Shown here one piece after another: positions 36,390 through 45,352 of a stretch of DNA of 64,000 nucleotides. Under the pieces are notes generated by a model. That model saw only the letters and a program-made list of their open reading frames with translations, did no database searches and had not been told where the DNA came from. The stretch comes from UTCFX2 sp963726375 (GTDB lineage: Bacteria; Chloroflexota; Anaerolineae; Anaerolineales; UBA4823). The position numbers and the translations under genes were made by a program. The stretch is taken from NCBI GenBank assembly GCA_963726375.1, contig CAVSCE010000008.1, forward strand, positions 310,001-374,000, written 5' to 3'. The first letter of the stretch is position 1. Every line of letters starts with the position of its first letter.

Positions 36390-37373
36390 TCAGCTGTGAC
36401 TGAGCGAGCGGAGCTTCTCAAACAGCTCTTTCTCCTGCTTGCTCAAGTTCTTGGGCAGCTGGACCTGGATGACGGCAAAAAGGTTCCCGCGAGACTTGGG
36501 ATTTTTGATTTGAGGCATGCCCAGGTCTCGCAGCCGAAAGAGACGGCCGTTTGCAGTTTCGGGTGGGATGGTCAGCTCAACGGGGCGGTCCAGGGTTGGT
36601 ACGCTCACCTTACCACCCAATACGGCTGTGTACAGATCGACCGGGACGCTTACTTTCAGATCATCGCCTTCGCGCGTGAAAATCGGGTGAGGTTGGACCT
36701 CGATCTTGAGATAGAGATCCCCGGCCTCTCCGCCGGCTGTGCCCATCTGACCCTGTCCGCTCAGGCGGATCTTTGAACCAGATTTTACACCGGGTGGGAC
36801 CTTTGCTTCGATCTTCCTGCCGCCTTCCCACTGCAGACTGAGCGTCGTGCCCCGATAAGCATCTTCAAGCGAAATCTGGACGGGCTGTTCGGCGTCGCGG
36901 CCTTGCTGTGCGCGCTGTCGGCTTGCAGCCGCCCGACCGCCGGATGCACCTGCCCCGCCAGAGCGGCCGCCGCGGTTTCCAAACAGCATTTCGAAGAAAT
37001 CCGAGAAGCCGCCGAGACCCCCCATGCTCCCGCCGAACATCTGCTCAAACTCTTCCGGAGTAACGGTATGGGTGTAGGTCTGGCTTCCAGGACGGGCGGT
37101 CCACTGACCCCAATCGAAGTCCTCCGGCCGCCCACCGCTGCGCTCATACTGCTGCCAGGAGCTACCGAAACGGTCGTATTTCTCCCGCTTCGATTCGTCC
37201 GACAGCACTTCATTGGCTTCATTAATATCTTTGAACTTTTCTTCGGCAGCCTTATTGCCGGGGTTCATATCCGGATGGTACTGCCGGGCAAGCTTGCGGT
37301 AGGCTTTTTTGATTTCTTCCTTGCTGGCCGTTTTGCTCACACCCAGGGTTTGATAATAATCCTTGTAATTCAT
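36390..37373 (-). CDS. DnaJ C-terminal domain co-chaperone (CbpA/type II J-protein)
   Basis: A J-domain at residues 1-65 (MNYKDYYQTLGVSKTASKEE, YHPDMNPGN with the HPD loop that stimulates DnaK), a Gly/Ser-rich linker (about 120-165, FEMLFGNRGGRSGGAGASGG) and the DnaJ C-terminal beta domains (KIRLSGQGQMG, LPKNLSKQEKELF). No CxxCxGxG zinc-finger is present, so it is the CbpA type. ATG 37373 has GGAG upstream. It is divergent from the two hsp20 genes, an arrangement that suits shared stress control. Confidence 0.9.
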   Translation of the reverse strand: MNYKDYYQTLGVSKTASKEEIKKAYRKLARQYHPDMNPGNKAAEEKFKDINEANEVLSDESKREKYDRFGSSWQQYERSGGRPEDFDWGQWTARPGSQTYTHTVTPEEFEQMFGGSMGGLGGFSDFFEMLFGNRGGRSGGAGASGGRAAASRQRAQQGRDAEQPVQISLEDAYRGTTLSLQWEGGRKIEAKVPPGVKSGSKIRLSGQGQMGTAGGEAGDLYLKIEVQPHPIFTREGDDLKVSVPVDLYTAVLGGKVSVPTLDRPVELTIPPETANGRLFRLRDLGMPQIKNPKSRGNLFAVIQVQLPKNLSKQEKELFEKLRSLSHS

Positions 37374-37572
37374 TCCATTCTCCAGCGGCTGCGAGTTCGA
37401 TCGCACTCCACCATCCTATTTTACGATATTTATTGAACCAGGTCTCGACTGATCGGTAAGATTTATAAAGCTCATATATTTTTCTAGCGATGTTCTAACA
37501 ATGCCTGGATATAGTATGCAAAGATAAACCATGAAATTCGTGAAGTTCGATAAATGACGGAGGTTTTGAAAA

Positions 37573-38010
37573 ATGTATCGACGATATAGTCTCCCCACAT
37601 CCTGGCGTGAAATGGACCGCCTGCAGCGCGAGATGAACCGGCTTTTTGAAGAAAATAATCCCACCCGGATGCGCCGCGCCCCAAGCTTTCCGGCGATGAA
37701 CGTCTGGACAAGCGATGAAGGTCTGGTCGTCACGGCCGAAGTACCCGGCGTGAACCCGGAAGACATGGACATCAGCGTGGTTGGTGAAACGCTGACACTC
37801 ACCGGCGTCCGTAAGCCCGAAGAGCTGAAAGAAGGCGCCCGCTACCACCGCCAGGAACGCGGCAACGGCAATTTCACCCGCTCGGTCCAGCTGCCATTTC
37901 CTGTAGATGTCGGGAAAGTGGATGCGATGTTCAGAGACGGCGTGCTGAATATCTCCCTGCCGCGCGCCGAGGAAGACAAGCCGCGCAAGATCACAGTCAA
38001 GAGCCTGTAA
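37573..38010 (+). CDS. Hsp20/alpha-crystallin family small heat-shock protein
   Basis: A 145-residue small heat-shock protein. N-terminal region 1-45, then the alpha-crystallin domain (about 46-135: DEGLVVTAEVPGVNPEDMDI, GETLTLTG, FTRSVQLPFPVDVGKVDAMF, DGVLNISLPRAEE) with the C-terminal anchor KPRKITVKSL. GGAGG at 37559-37563 precedes the ATG. It binds unfolding proteins and hands them to DnaK/ClpB, which are also in this window (ClpB at 29.2 kb, DnaJ next door). Co-directional with the next Hsp20. Confidence 0.93.
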   Translation: MYRRYSLPTSWREMDRLQREMNRLFEENNPTRMRRAPSFPAMNVWTSDEGLVVTAEVPGVNPEDMDISVVGETLTLTGVRKPEELKEGARYHRQERGNGNFTRSVQLPFPVDVGKVDAMFRDGVLNISLPRAEEDKPRKITVKSL

Positions 38011-38054
38011 ACAGGATCAGGATTTTTTAGTAGGAAAGATGCGGAGGAATCAAA

Positions 38055-38462
38055 ATGGCTAATTCACAAGCATTGCAAGTGGAAAAAGAAGAGCTCACCA
38101 CGACCGAGAATACCGAACCGACCCGCGATGTGTGCTGCTTTATCCCGCGGGCTGACATTTTCGAAGTGGACGACCAGATTGTGATCGTTGCCGATCTGCC
38201 AGGCGCAAACGAGGAAGCAATCAATGTAACGCTCGAAAAGAACGTCCTGACGATTAACGCCCTGGTAGACACAGAACTCCCAGCCGGATACGCCCTCGCC
38301 TTCTCTGAATATGAAGTGGGCGATTATCAGCGCAGTTTTCGGCTTTCGAACGAGATTGACCGGGACAAGATTGAAGCGGTCGTGAAGGACGGCGTGCTGC
38401 GGCTTTACCTGCCGAAGTCCGGTGAATCCCGGGCGCGCAAGATCAACGTAAAAGCTGGTTGA
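38055..38462 (+). CDS. Hsp20/alpha-crystallin family small heat-shock protein
   Basis: A 135-residue paralogue with an alpha-crystallin domain (about 33-130): DIFEVDDQIVIVADLPGANE, LTINALVDTEL, YQRSFRLSNEIDRDKIEAVV and DGVLRLYLPKSGESRARKIN. The C-terminal IXI-like anchor KINVKAG is shorter than in the first copy. It follows 44 bases after the first hsp20 with its own GGAGG, and a terminator follows. The two are clearly divergent paralogues that may hetero-oligomerise. Confidence 0.93.
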   Translation: MANSQALQVEKEELTTTENTEPTRDVCCFIPRADIFEVDDQIVIVADLPGANEEAINVTLEKNVLTINALVDTELPAGYALAFSEYEVGDYQRSFRLSNEIDRDKIEAVVKDGVLRLYLPKSGESRARKINVKAG

Positions 38463-38492
38463 TCCAGTCTTCAAAACAGAATACACTAATTG

Positions 38493-38535
38493 AAAAACCT
38501 CCTGTGGTGTTTATTCCGCCGGGAGGTTTTTTTCT
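38493..38535 (+). terminator. Rho-independent terminator of the hsp20 pair
   Basis: AAAAACCTCC (38493-38502) pairs with GGAGGTTTTT (38522-38531) and is followed by TTTCTTT, a good intrinsic terminator. The minus-strand EamA gene ends at 38536, so it may serve both directions. Confidence 0.75.
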
Positions 38536-39411
38536 TTAATTCCCCGGGTTCAGTGAAATCAACGCCAACCCACCTACCAGCAAAATGACCCCAACCCACC
38601 CAAGCGGGGCCAGCTTTTCGCCGAGCACAAACACACCCAGCAAGCCGGCGGTGAGCGGTTCAGCAAGCGTGAGGGTCACGGCTGTTGAGGCGGAGATCGT
38701 TTTTAATCCTCTTCCAAAGAAAACATAAGCCAGTGCAGTCGCCGCCAGCCCGAGGTGGAGCGCGACCGCAAGCCCAGCCGGCTGACCGAGCCAGCTCAGA
38801 TCAACCAGCATCAGGATTGGTGCGAGCATGGCTGCCCCCAGGCAGAAGACGACCGCCATCACTGCGTCTGGCGGACGACCCTCCAGCAGCTTCTTGCTGA
38901 AAAGCGTGAAGACCGCGTAGCATGCGCCAGCGCTGACCGCCAGCAAGATTCCCCAGGCCTGAAAGACGGCACCATTAGACGAAAACGCCAGCAGCGTACA
39001 ACCGAGGATCGCCAGGCCGGTCGCACCAGCCCAGCGCCGACCGGGTCTGACTCCCTCCACCAGCCAATCCAGCGCCCCCGCCACGACAGGAGCGCTGCCG
39101 ATCCCCACGAGCGTTCCAGCAGCGACCCCGGTCGCCGCCACGCCAGAAAAAAAGCATACCTGATAGCCGGCGATGCACACCGCCGCAGCGATGAGTGTGC
39201 GGATCGGCCAGGGACGGCCTGCTTTCAACGTGCCGCGCAGCACGGCAATTGCCAGCAAGGCAATCCCCCCAAGCGCCAGGCGCATCGATCCTACCGTGAC
39301 AGGAGATGCATCCGCCGGGGCAAGAGCCTGGGCGGTGCCGGTGGTTCCCCAGAGCACCGCGGCCGCAAGGACAAGCCATTCTCCGCGCAGTTGTGGTATC
39401 GTTGGTTTCAT
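38536..39411 (-). CDS. EamA family (DMT superfamily) transporter
   Basis: A 291-residue inner-membrane protein with about ten hydrophobic helices arranged as two EamA repeats: GEWLVLAAAVLWGTTGTAQA starts repeat 1 and AWGILLAVSAGACYAVFTLF starts repeat 2, and the last helix ends LVGGLALISLN. Such proteins export amino acids or other small metabolites; no substrate can be read. No neighbouring gene gives a clue, and the frame is intact. Confidence 0.9.
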   Translation of the reverse strand: MKPTIPQLRGEWLVLAAAVLWGTTGTAQALAPADASPVTVGSMRLALGGIALLAIAVLRGTLKAGRPWPIRTLIAAAVCIAGYQVCFFSGVAATGVAAGTLVGIGSAPVVAGALDWLVEGVRPGRRWAGATGLAILGCTLLAFSSNGAVFQAWGILLAVSAGACYAVFTLFSKKLLEGRPPDAVMAVVFCLGAAMLAPILMLVDLSWLGQPAGLAVALHLGLAATALAYVFFGRGLKTISASTAVTLTLAEPLTAGLLGVFVLGEKLAPLGWVGVILLVGGLALISLNPGN

Positions 39412-39513
39412 AAGCGAGGGCTAGATATCGGGAATTTCTCGAGTATACTTCATCCCGTTCGAAACCGGCATCCCGCGGATGGATTGAATTTAATCGAATG
39501 GAGAACAGCTTCC

Positions 39514-40825
39514 ATGTCCTTTCGAGACTATCTCTCAAAATTAGAAGCGCGCGGCGACCTCATCAGGATTCATGCTCCGATCTCGAAGGACTTTGAGATC
39601 GCGGCGCTGCTCAAACAGCTTGAGCCGAGGCCTGTGCTCTTTGAAAAGGTTGCCGAGTTGCCTTTTCGCGTTGCAGGAAACCTCTTCTGCGGGAAATCCG
39701 CCTTTGCCGATTCCTTCGATATCCCGGTTTCGCAGATCATCCCTTTTATGACCCGCGCGATCGAAAATCGCTCACCCGGCAGGATCGTCGAACAAGCCCC
39801 CTGCCAGGAGGTGATCTCGAGCTGAGCTCGACCTGGATGATCTGCCTATCCTGCGCCACTGCGCCCTGGATGGGGGAAATTACATTTCTTCCGGGGTCGT
39901 GATTGCGAGACACCCGGTCTACGGTCAGAACGCTGATTTCCACCGCGGCATGCAATTCTCGGGTCGGGAGCTGGCGCTGCGGATCGTGCGGTCGCGCCAT
40001 TTTGACCACTTCCTGCGCGACCTGAAGTCGCTTGACGTAGCGATCTGCGTTGGAAACTCGCTCAACGTGCTGGCTGCAGCGGCTACATCGGTCGAGATCG
40101 GGGTCGACGAGCTGGAGATCGCGAATGCGCTCGAGCCGCTTGAGCTTGTCCGCGCCTGGAGCGTAGACCTGCTCGTCCCGGCGGAGGCGGAATTCGTCCT
40201 GGAAGGGACCGTCTATCTGGACCGCCTGCACAACGAAGGTCCTTTTGTGGACCTGACCGAGACCTATGACATCGTCCGCCAGGAGCCGGTCTTTGAGCTC
40301 AAAGCGATCACGCACCGAAAGGATGCGATCTGGCAGGCGCTGCTGCCGGGGGCGCTGGAGCACAAGCTTCTGATGGGGATGCCGCGCGAGCCGACGATTT
40401 TCCGCAAGGTGAATGAGGTCGTCCGCTGCCTGGATGTCAACATCAGCCCGGGAGGCTGTTCGTGGCTGCACGCGATCGTCCAGATCGACAAGCGAACCGA
40501 AGATGACGGAAAGAAAGCGATCCTGGCAGCCTTTGCCGGGCACCGCTCGTGCAAGCACGTCTATGTAGTCGACCCGGATATCGACATTTATGATCCGCTC
40601 GCAGTCGAATGGGCGCTGGCGACCCGCTTCCAGGGCGACCGAGGGCTGGTTGTGCTGGAGAGGTCGCCTGGCTCAAGCCTGGATCCAAGCGCCGAACCGG
40701 GAGACCACCTCACCACCCGGGTCGGCTTTGACCTGACCATGCCGCTGGATGTGAAGGGCAAGGATTTCAAGAAAGCCCCATTTCCACAGGTGGAGCTCAG
40801 GCGTTTCCTGGGCGAGGGGAATTGA
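39514..40825 (+). CDS. UbiD family prenyl-FMN decarboxylase, candidate anhydromevalonate phosphate decarboxylase, frameshifted
   Basis: Starts MSFRDYLSKLEARGDLIRIH, with PVLFEKVAELPFRVAGNLFC (about 45-65). The frame breaks near 39822; the second frame gives ELDLDDLPIL, DGGNYISSGVVIARHP, DFHRGMQFSGRELALRIVRS, AEFVLEGTVYLDRLHNEGPF, and VDLTETYDIVRQEP. The joined protein is about 437 residues, the shorter size of archaeal anhydromevalonate phosphate decarboxylases rather than the 490 of UbiD proper, and EGPFVDLT-TYDxVRxxP resembles that branch. It is followed directly by AcnX subunits. Needs prenylated FMN; no UbiX is in the window. Assignment is inferred from context. Confidence 0.72.
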
Positions 40826-42001
40826 TGATGGAGCTCACGAGGGAAGAACGTGGAGATGCTGGCTGGTGAGCAGGGTAGGGCAGTCCGCAAAGCGATGGAA
40901 ATCCAGGTTGCGCTGGGCGAGATTTACGGCGCGGAGCGGATGGTCCCGGTCAGCTCGGTCCAGGTCTCCGGGGTGAGCTTCGACAACCTGGGTGAAGCCG
41001 GGCTGGCTTTTCTGAACCAAATGGCTGAAGGAGGCGGGCAGGGCGCGTGTCTGACGACGTTGAACCCTGCCGGGATGGATGTGGAGAACTGGCAGGCTCT
41101 CGGGATCAGCCCGGATTTTGCCCGCGACCAGCAGCGCGTGATCGACGCCTTCCTTCGGATGGGGATCGTAGCCACCTGCACCTGTACGCCGTACCTTTGC
41201 GGGAACCTGCCGCATTTTGGAGAGCACATCGCCTGGGCAGAGAGCAGCGCGGTTTGTTTTGCCAATTCCGTGATCGGAGCGCGCACCAACCGCGAAGGGG
41301 GACCTAGCGCGCTGGCAGCAGCGCTGACCGGTCGAGCCGCCGAGTACGGCTGCCATCTGGAGGAAAACCGCCGCCCTGATCTGCTTGTGAACGTGCAGGC
41401 TCGCCCGAAAGGTTCACACGAGTTTGGGGCTCTCGGGAAGGCAGTAGGGGAGCAAATGCAGGCAGCGGGTCAGCGCAGGATCCCCTATCTCAGGGGAATT
41501 GACGGGGCTGCTCTGGAGGAATTAAAATCCTTCTGCGCCAGCCTGGCGACTTATGGCGGCAGCCGCACTTTTCCACATGGAAGGGATCACTCCTGAGGCC
41601 GGGCTTTTCGCACCTCCCCAGGAAAATGTGACCATCACCCGAAACGACCTGGATCAGGCTGCTGCCAGCCTGTCCGATGCTGCTTCAGAGGAGGTGGATT
41701 TTGTCAGCCTGGGCTGCCCGCACCTCACGATTAGGAGATTAGCCGGGTCGCTGAGCTGCTGGAGGGGAGGCGGGTCTGGCGAGAGTTTTGGCTAACCACA
41801 GCCCGGCCTACAAAGCAGGTCGCCGACCGGATGGGCTACACCCGGGTCATCGAAGCCAGCGGGGCAAAGTTCGCGGTCGACACCTGCTGTGTGGTCGCGC
41901 CTATTCAGGGCCGATTTTCAGCGCTTGCGACCGACAGCGCCAAGGCATGTTATTACGCCAGCTCGAAAAATCGATTTAAGCGGCGATTTCATATCCTTTG
42001 A
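40825..42001 (+). CDS. Aconitase X large subunit (AcnX; candidate phosphomevalonate dehydratase), frameshifted
   Basis: The gene begins MMELTREER at a TGATG overlap with the UbiD stop and has breaks near 40852, 41567 and 41745. The recovered protein has LNQMAEGGGQGACLTT, CTCTPYLCGNLPHFGEHIAW, ESSAVCFANSVIGARTNREG, GPSALAAALTGRAAEYGCHL and CHHLEENRRP-type blocks of AcnX, including the cysteines that hold the iron-sulfur cluster. AcnX enzymes dehydrate phosphomevalonate in archaea or cis-3-hydroxyproline in other bacteria. A small-subunit gene follows, so the type is the two-subunit one. The true C-terminus may run to 42080 in another frame. Confidence 0.75.
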
Positions 42002-42060
42002 TGAGACTGTTCTGGAGGCATTAAAGCCGCTGCCCAAAAAAGCAAGCCGAGATCTTATCG

Positions 42061-42657
42061 ATGAAACTTCAAGGACGTAAAATCTACCCGGGAAATGTCC
42101 GGGGGGAGGCCCTGGTCAGCACCCAGGCGATTTCATTTTACGGTGGTGTCGATCCAGAGACCGGTATGGTGGTCGAGCGCGGCCACGAGCTGGAAGGCCG
42201 GTCGATCGCCGGGAAAGTGCTGGTCTTCCCAACCGGAAAGGGTTCGACGGTTGGCTCTTATACACTTTACCGCCTGAAAGCCGAAGAGAAAGCGCCGCTC
42301 GCGATTGTCAATGCTGAGTGCGAGACGATCACCGCGGTGGGCTGCATCATCGCCGAGATCCCTTGCGTGGATCGAGTGGATTTGAGCCACCTGCAGAATG
42401 GCCAGGTCGTCGCAGTGGACGGCGAAGATGGCGAGGTGAGGATCCTCCAGCCGGCGAACCAGCCCCCGCCAGCTCTGCGGCAGCGAGAAGGGCACCTTCA
42501 CCGAGGAAACGATGCGCCGGCGGCTGCCGGGCTTGGTCGATCGGGTGCTGGCAGAGGACGGCTGGTCAGCGGAGTTGAAGCGGCGGCTGGAGGCTCTAAG
42601 GGAAGAGATGCCGGAAGGGCTGCTCCGACCGATACTCGACAAAGGCGCCCCAGATGA
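42061..42657 (+). CDS. Aconitase X small (swivel-domain, DUF126) subunit
   Basis: The first 133 residues (MKLQGRKIYPGNVRGEALVS, GGVDPETGMVVERGHELEGR, LVFPTGKGSTVGSYTLYRLK and NAECETITAVGCIIAEIPCV) are the AcnX swivel domain that closes over the active site. Archaeal small subunits are about this length. Residues after about 133 (ANQPPPALRQ...) do not belong to the domain and overlap the start of the DUF89 gene in another frame, so a missing stop or a further shift near 42460 is likely. Forms the two-subunit enzyme with the preceding gene. Confidence 0.75.
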   Translation: MKLQGRKIYPGNVRGEALVSTQAISFYGGVDPETGMVVERGHELEGRSIAGKVLVFPTGKGSTVGSYTLYRLKAEEKAPLAIVNAECETITAVGCIIAEIPCVDRVDLSHLQNGQVVAVDGEDGEVRILQPANQPPPALRQREGHLHRGNDAPAAAGLGRSGAGRGRLVSGVEAAAGGSKGRDAGRAAPTDTRQRRPR

Positions 42658-43649
42658 GGCGATCTGGAATGAGTGGATGGAGCCTCACATCGGAAAGAGC
42701 TGGTTGGGTGCGCCCTGGTTCCCGGCAGAGACCTATTTCTTCCGCAGGATCCTGGAAGCCAGCGGTTATTTTCAGCCCGGTCCTGACGGCGGCAGAGACC
42801 CCTTCCGATCTCAGAAACGGGAAGGGCTAAACGGGGTGCGGCGGCGGCTTGAACCGATCTGTGAGGAGCTGCAGGCAATCTCTGCGGGAAATCCCTGTGA
42901 GACGCTCTCCCGGCTGCTGCGTACCGTGATCTGGGGAAATCAGGCCGATCTGAGCATATGGCCGATCGGCGGGGAGCAACCCGCCAATCACGCCGGCGAC
43001 GACCGGATCGCTCACCTGCTGGTGGACCATGCCGCTGTGGCAGCCAAATGGATCACAAGTCAGCCGGGCGGTCTCATGCGAGTCGATTTTCTCCTGGATA
43101 ACGTCGGGCTGGAGCTGGCTTATGACATGCTGCTGGCTGACACCCTGCTGGCTAATGACCTGGTGCAGAGCGTCTGCTTCCATCCAAAAACTTATCCGAC
43201 TTACGTCTCGGACGTGACCGTACCGGATTTCCACGAGATGGTCGATCACCTGCGGTTTGCGGACGAGCCAAATGTCAGGAGGATGGGGCTTCGGCTGCTC
43301 CGCTATCAGTCCGAGAAGCGCATCACTTTAAAGACTGAAAACTTTTGGATCTCCCCGCTGGTGTGTTGGGAAATGGATGAGCCGACGCGGGATGGTCTGC
43401 GTCGGGTCAAGCCTGCTTATCAGCAAGGGCGACGCCAACTACCGCCGCTGGGTGGGCGACCGGCACTGGCCATTTGATGCGCCGATCGAGACGATCCTGG
43501 CCTACCGACCTGCCCCGCTGCTGCTGCTGCGCGTGCTGAAGGCGGAGGTAGTTGCCGGTTTAAGGCCCGGCCAGGCGGAAGTGATGGATCAAAATGAACC
43601 TGGCTGGCTCTACAACGGCGAATGGGGGGTCATTCAGTTTGTCTCGTGA
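42512..43649 (+). CDS. DUF89 (ARMT1-like damage-control phosphatase family) protein, frameshifted
   Basis: From ATG 42512 the protein reads MRRRLPGLVDRVLAEDGW, with WLGAPWFPAETYFFRRILEA, GNQADLSI, MRVDFLLDNVGLELAYDMLL (the metal-binding D-N pair) and, after a shift near 43435, LISKGDANYRRWVGDRHWP, the second conserved block. Members are metal-dependent phosphatases that remove damaged sugar or cofactor phosphates. The true N-terminus probably lies upstream near 42446 in this frame (GTFTEETMRRR). It closes the UbiD-AcnX operon; a link to that pathway is only by position. Confidence 0.7.
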
Positions 43650-43754
43650 TTTGTTACCTGTTCATAACCTCTCTATATCACCTTCACAAGTTCTTCATAT
43701 TTGACGGGTATTATTTCCAAAATCGTTCGCATTCATTAAAGCCATGGAGGCTTC

Positions 43755-44610
43755 ATGATCACTTTGTTTGGAAAACGCTACCGTCTTTTTAGACCCCGGA
43801 CCATTTGGATACGGAAAATCGTCCAGGCATTCTTCTTTACTCTGATCGCGCTGATTTCCATCAACCACAGCCTGGCAGAAGCCGGGGGTGGAATCCCCTT
43901 CCTGAGCAGCGCCTCGCTGCATGCCCTGTGCCCGTTCGGTGGAGTCGTGACGATCTATCAGTTTGCCACAACCGGGACGTTTGTCCAGAAAATCCATGAA
44001 TCCGCCTTTATCCTGATGGTGATTGGCTTTTTCCTGGCAATCCTCTTCGGCCCGGTATTCTGTGGATGGGTTTGCCCGCTTGGCACAATCCAGGAGTGGG
44101 TCAGCCGGTTCGGCAGGAAGCGCTTCAAGCGCCGTTTTAATCATTTTGTCCCTGCCAAGCTGGATAACGTGCTGCGCTACACCCGCTACTTGGTTCTGGC
44201 CTGGGTGGTCTACATGACCGCGGCCAGCGGTACGCTGATCTTTTCCCAATTCGACCCATATTTTGCGCTTTTTAACTTCTGGAGCGGCGAGGTTGCCCTG
44301 TTTGGATTGGTGATCCTGGCTCATCACCCTGGTGCTCTCGTTTTTTATCGAGCGACCGTGGTGCAAATACGCCTGTCCGTACGGCGCCGTGCTGGGGATT
44401 TCCAACTTTTTCCGCATTTTCGGCATCCGGCGAAATGCAAGCACCTGCAAAGCCGACGGCGCCTGCTCGATCATGTGCCCGATGAACATCCCTGTAGACA
44501 GCAAGATGGTAGTGCATGACCACCAGTGCATCTCCTGCCTGGAATGCACTTCCGAGGCGATCTGTCCTGTTGCCGGAACGGTCTCATTTTCAACTCGAGG
44601 TGCGAAATGA
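43755..44610 (+). CDS. NapH/YccM-like 4Fe-4S membrane protein, frameshifted
   Basis: A protein of about 284 residues with four membrane segments. It carries CPFGGVVTIYQF and FCGWVCPLGTIQEW (the CxxxCP loop), then after a shift near 44320 WCKYACPYGAVLG, ADGACSIMCPMNIP and CISCLECTSEAICP, the two 4Fe-4S ferredoxin-like sites. This is the NapH-type architecture that passes electrons from the quinone pool to a periplasmic partner. The stop overlaps the next gene start (ATGA), so the next gene product is its likely partner. Confidence 0.82.
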
Positions 44611-45348
44611 CGCTTAATTCAAAAACGCTGGCAGTTTTTATCGTCCTGATCCTGTTCGGTGGGATTCTTTTCAGCACGGCGATGGGGTGGTGGCAGACCG
44701 AATCAAGCAAGGTCGCAGCAGCTTTTGAGGAAGGCGAATTTGCCGGCCAGTCCAACCCGGCGGATATCCGCGGCTCTTATACCTTTGGGGATGTGGAGAA
44801 GAATTTCTCGGTACCGACTGAAGTCCTGGCTCAGGCTTTCGGTGTGCAGGATCAAAATCCCGCAGCATTTACGATCAAAAACCTGGAAGATCTTTACGCG
44901 GGAAGTACAGAGATAGGCACGTCATCCGTGCGGTTGTTCGTCGCTTTCTATACCGGGCTGCCTTTTGACCTGGCTGGCGAGATTTACCTGCCAGAAGGGG
45001 CGGCGGAGGCGCTTGCCAACCGGGAGCTGAGCCCGGAGCGGCAGTCGTACCTGGAGAGTCACCTCGTCCCTGGCTCGGATGCAGAGATCACTCAAGTTCC
45101 GGAAGCGGAAGCTACCGTCGGTCCTGAAGCGACAAACGGCACCTGATTTGGATGAGCGGATTGTTAAGGGAAAGACCACATTCGGCGAGCTCCTGGGTTG
45201 GGGTGTGTCGAAAGAGGCCGTCGAGGATATCCTGGGGATGCCGATCGGCGATCCAGGCTTAAAGATTAAAGACTTCTGCAGCGCCAATGCGCTAGATTTC
45301 GAGACAATCAAATCCGCACTGCAAGCCGAAGTGGATAAGATCCAATAA
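44607..45348 (+). CDS. Membrane-anchored protein with two similar small domains, frameshifted, unknown function
   Basis: ATG 44607 starts MTLNSKTLAVFIVLILFGGI, a single membrane anchor. The periplasmic part has SYTFGDVEKNFSVPTEVLAQ AFGV near residue 55 and, after a shift near 45140, KGKTTFGELLGWGVSKEAVE, EILGMPIG-like, near residue 200. The two motifs look like repeats of one short helical domain. It ends at 45348. It is coupled to the NapH-like protein by an ATGA overlap, so it probably belongs to an electron-transfer system. I do not recognise the family. Confidence 0.5.
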
Positions 45349-45352
45349 TTCT

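Noticed and set aside
37374..37572. CIRCE (HrcA) element before the heat-shock genes
   Set aside because: TTAGCACTC with its inverted partner is absent on both strands.
38755..39513. Long plus-strand frame upstream of the UbiD start
   Set aside because: It is antisense to the EamA gene and rich in Arg/Gln/Pro; the decarboxylase starts at 39514.
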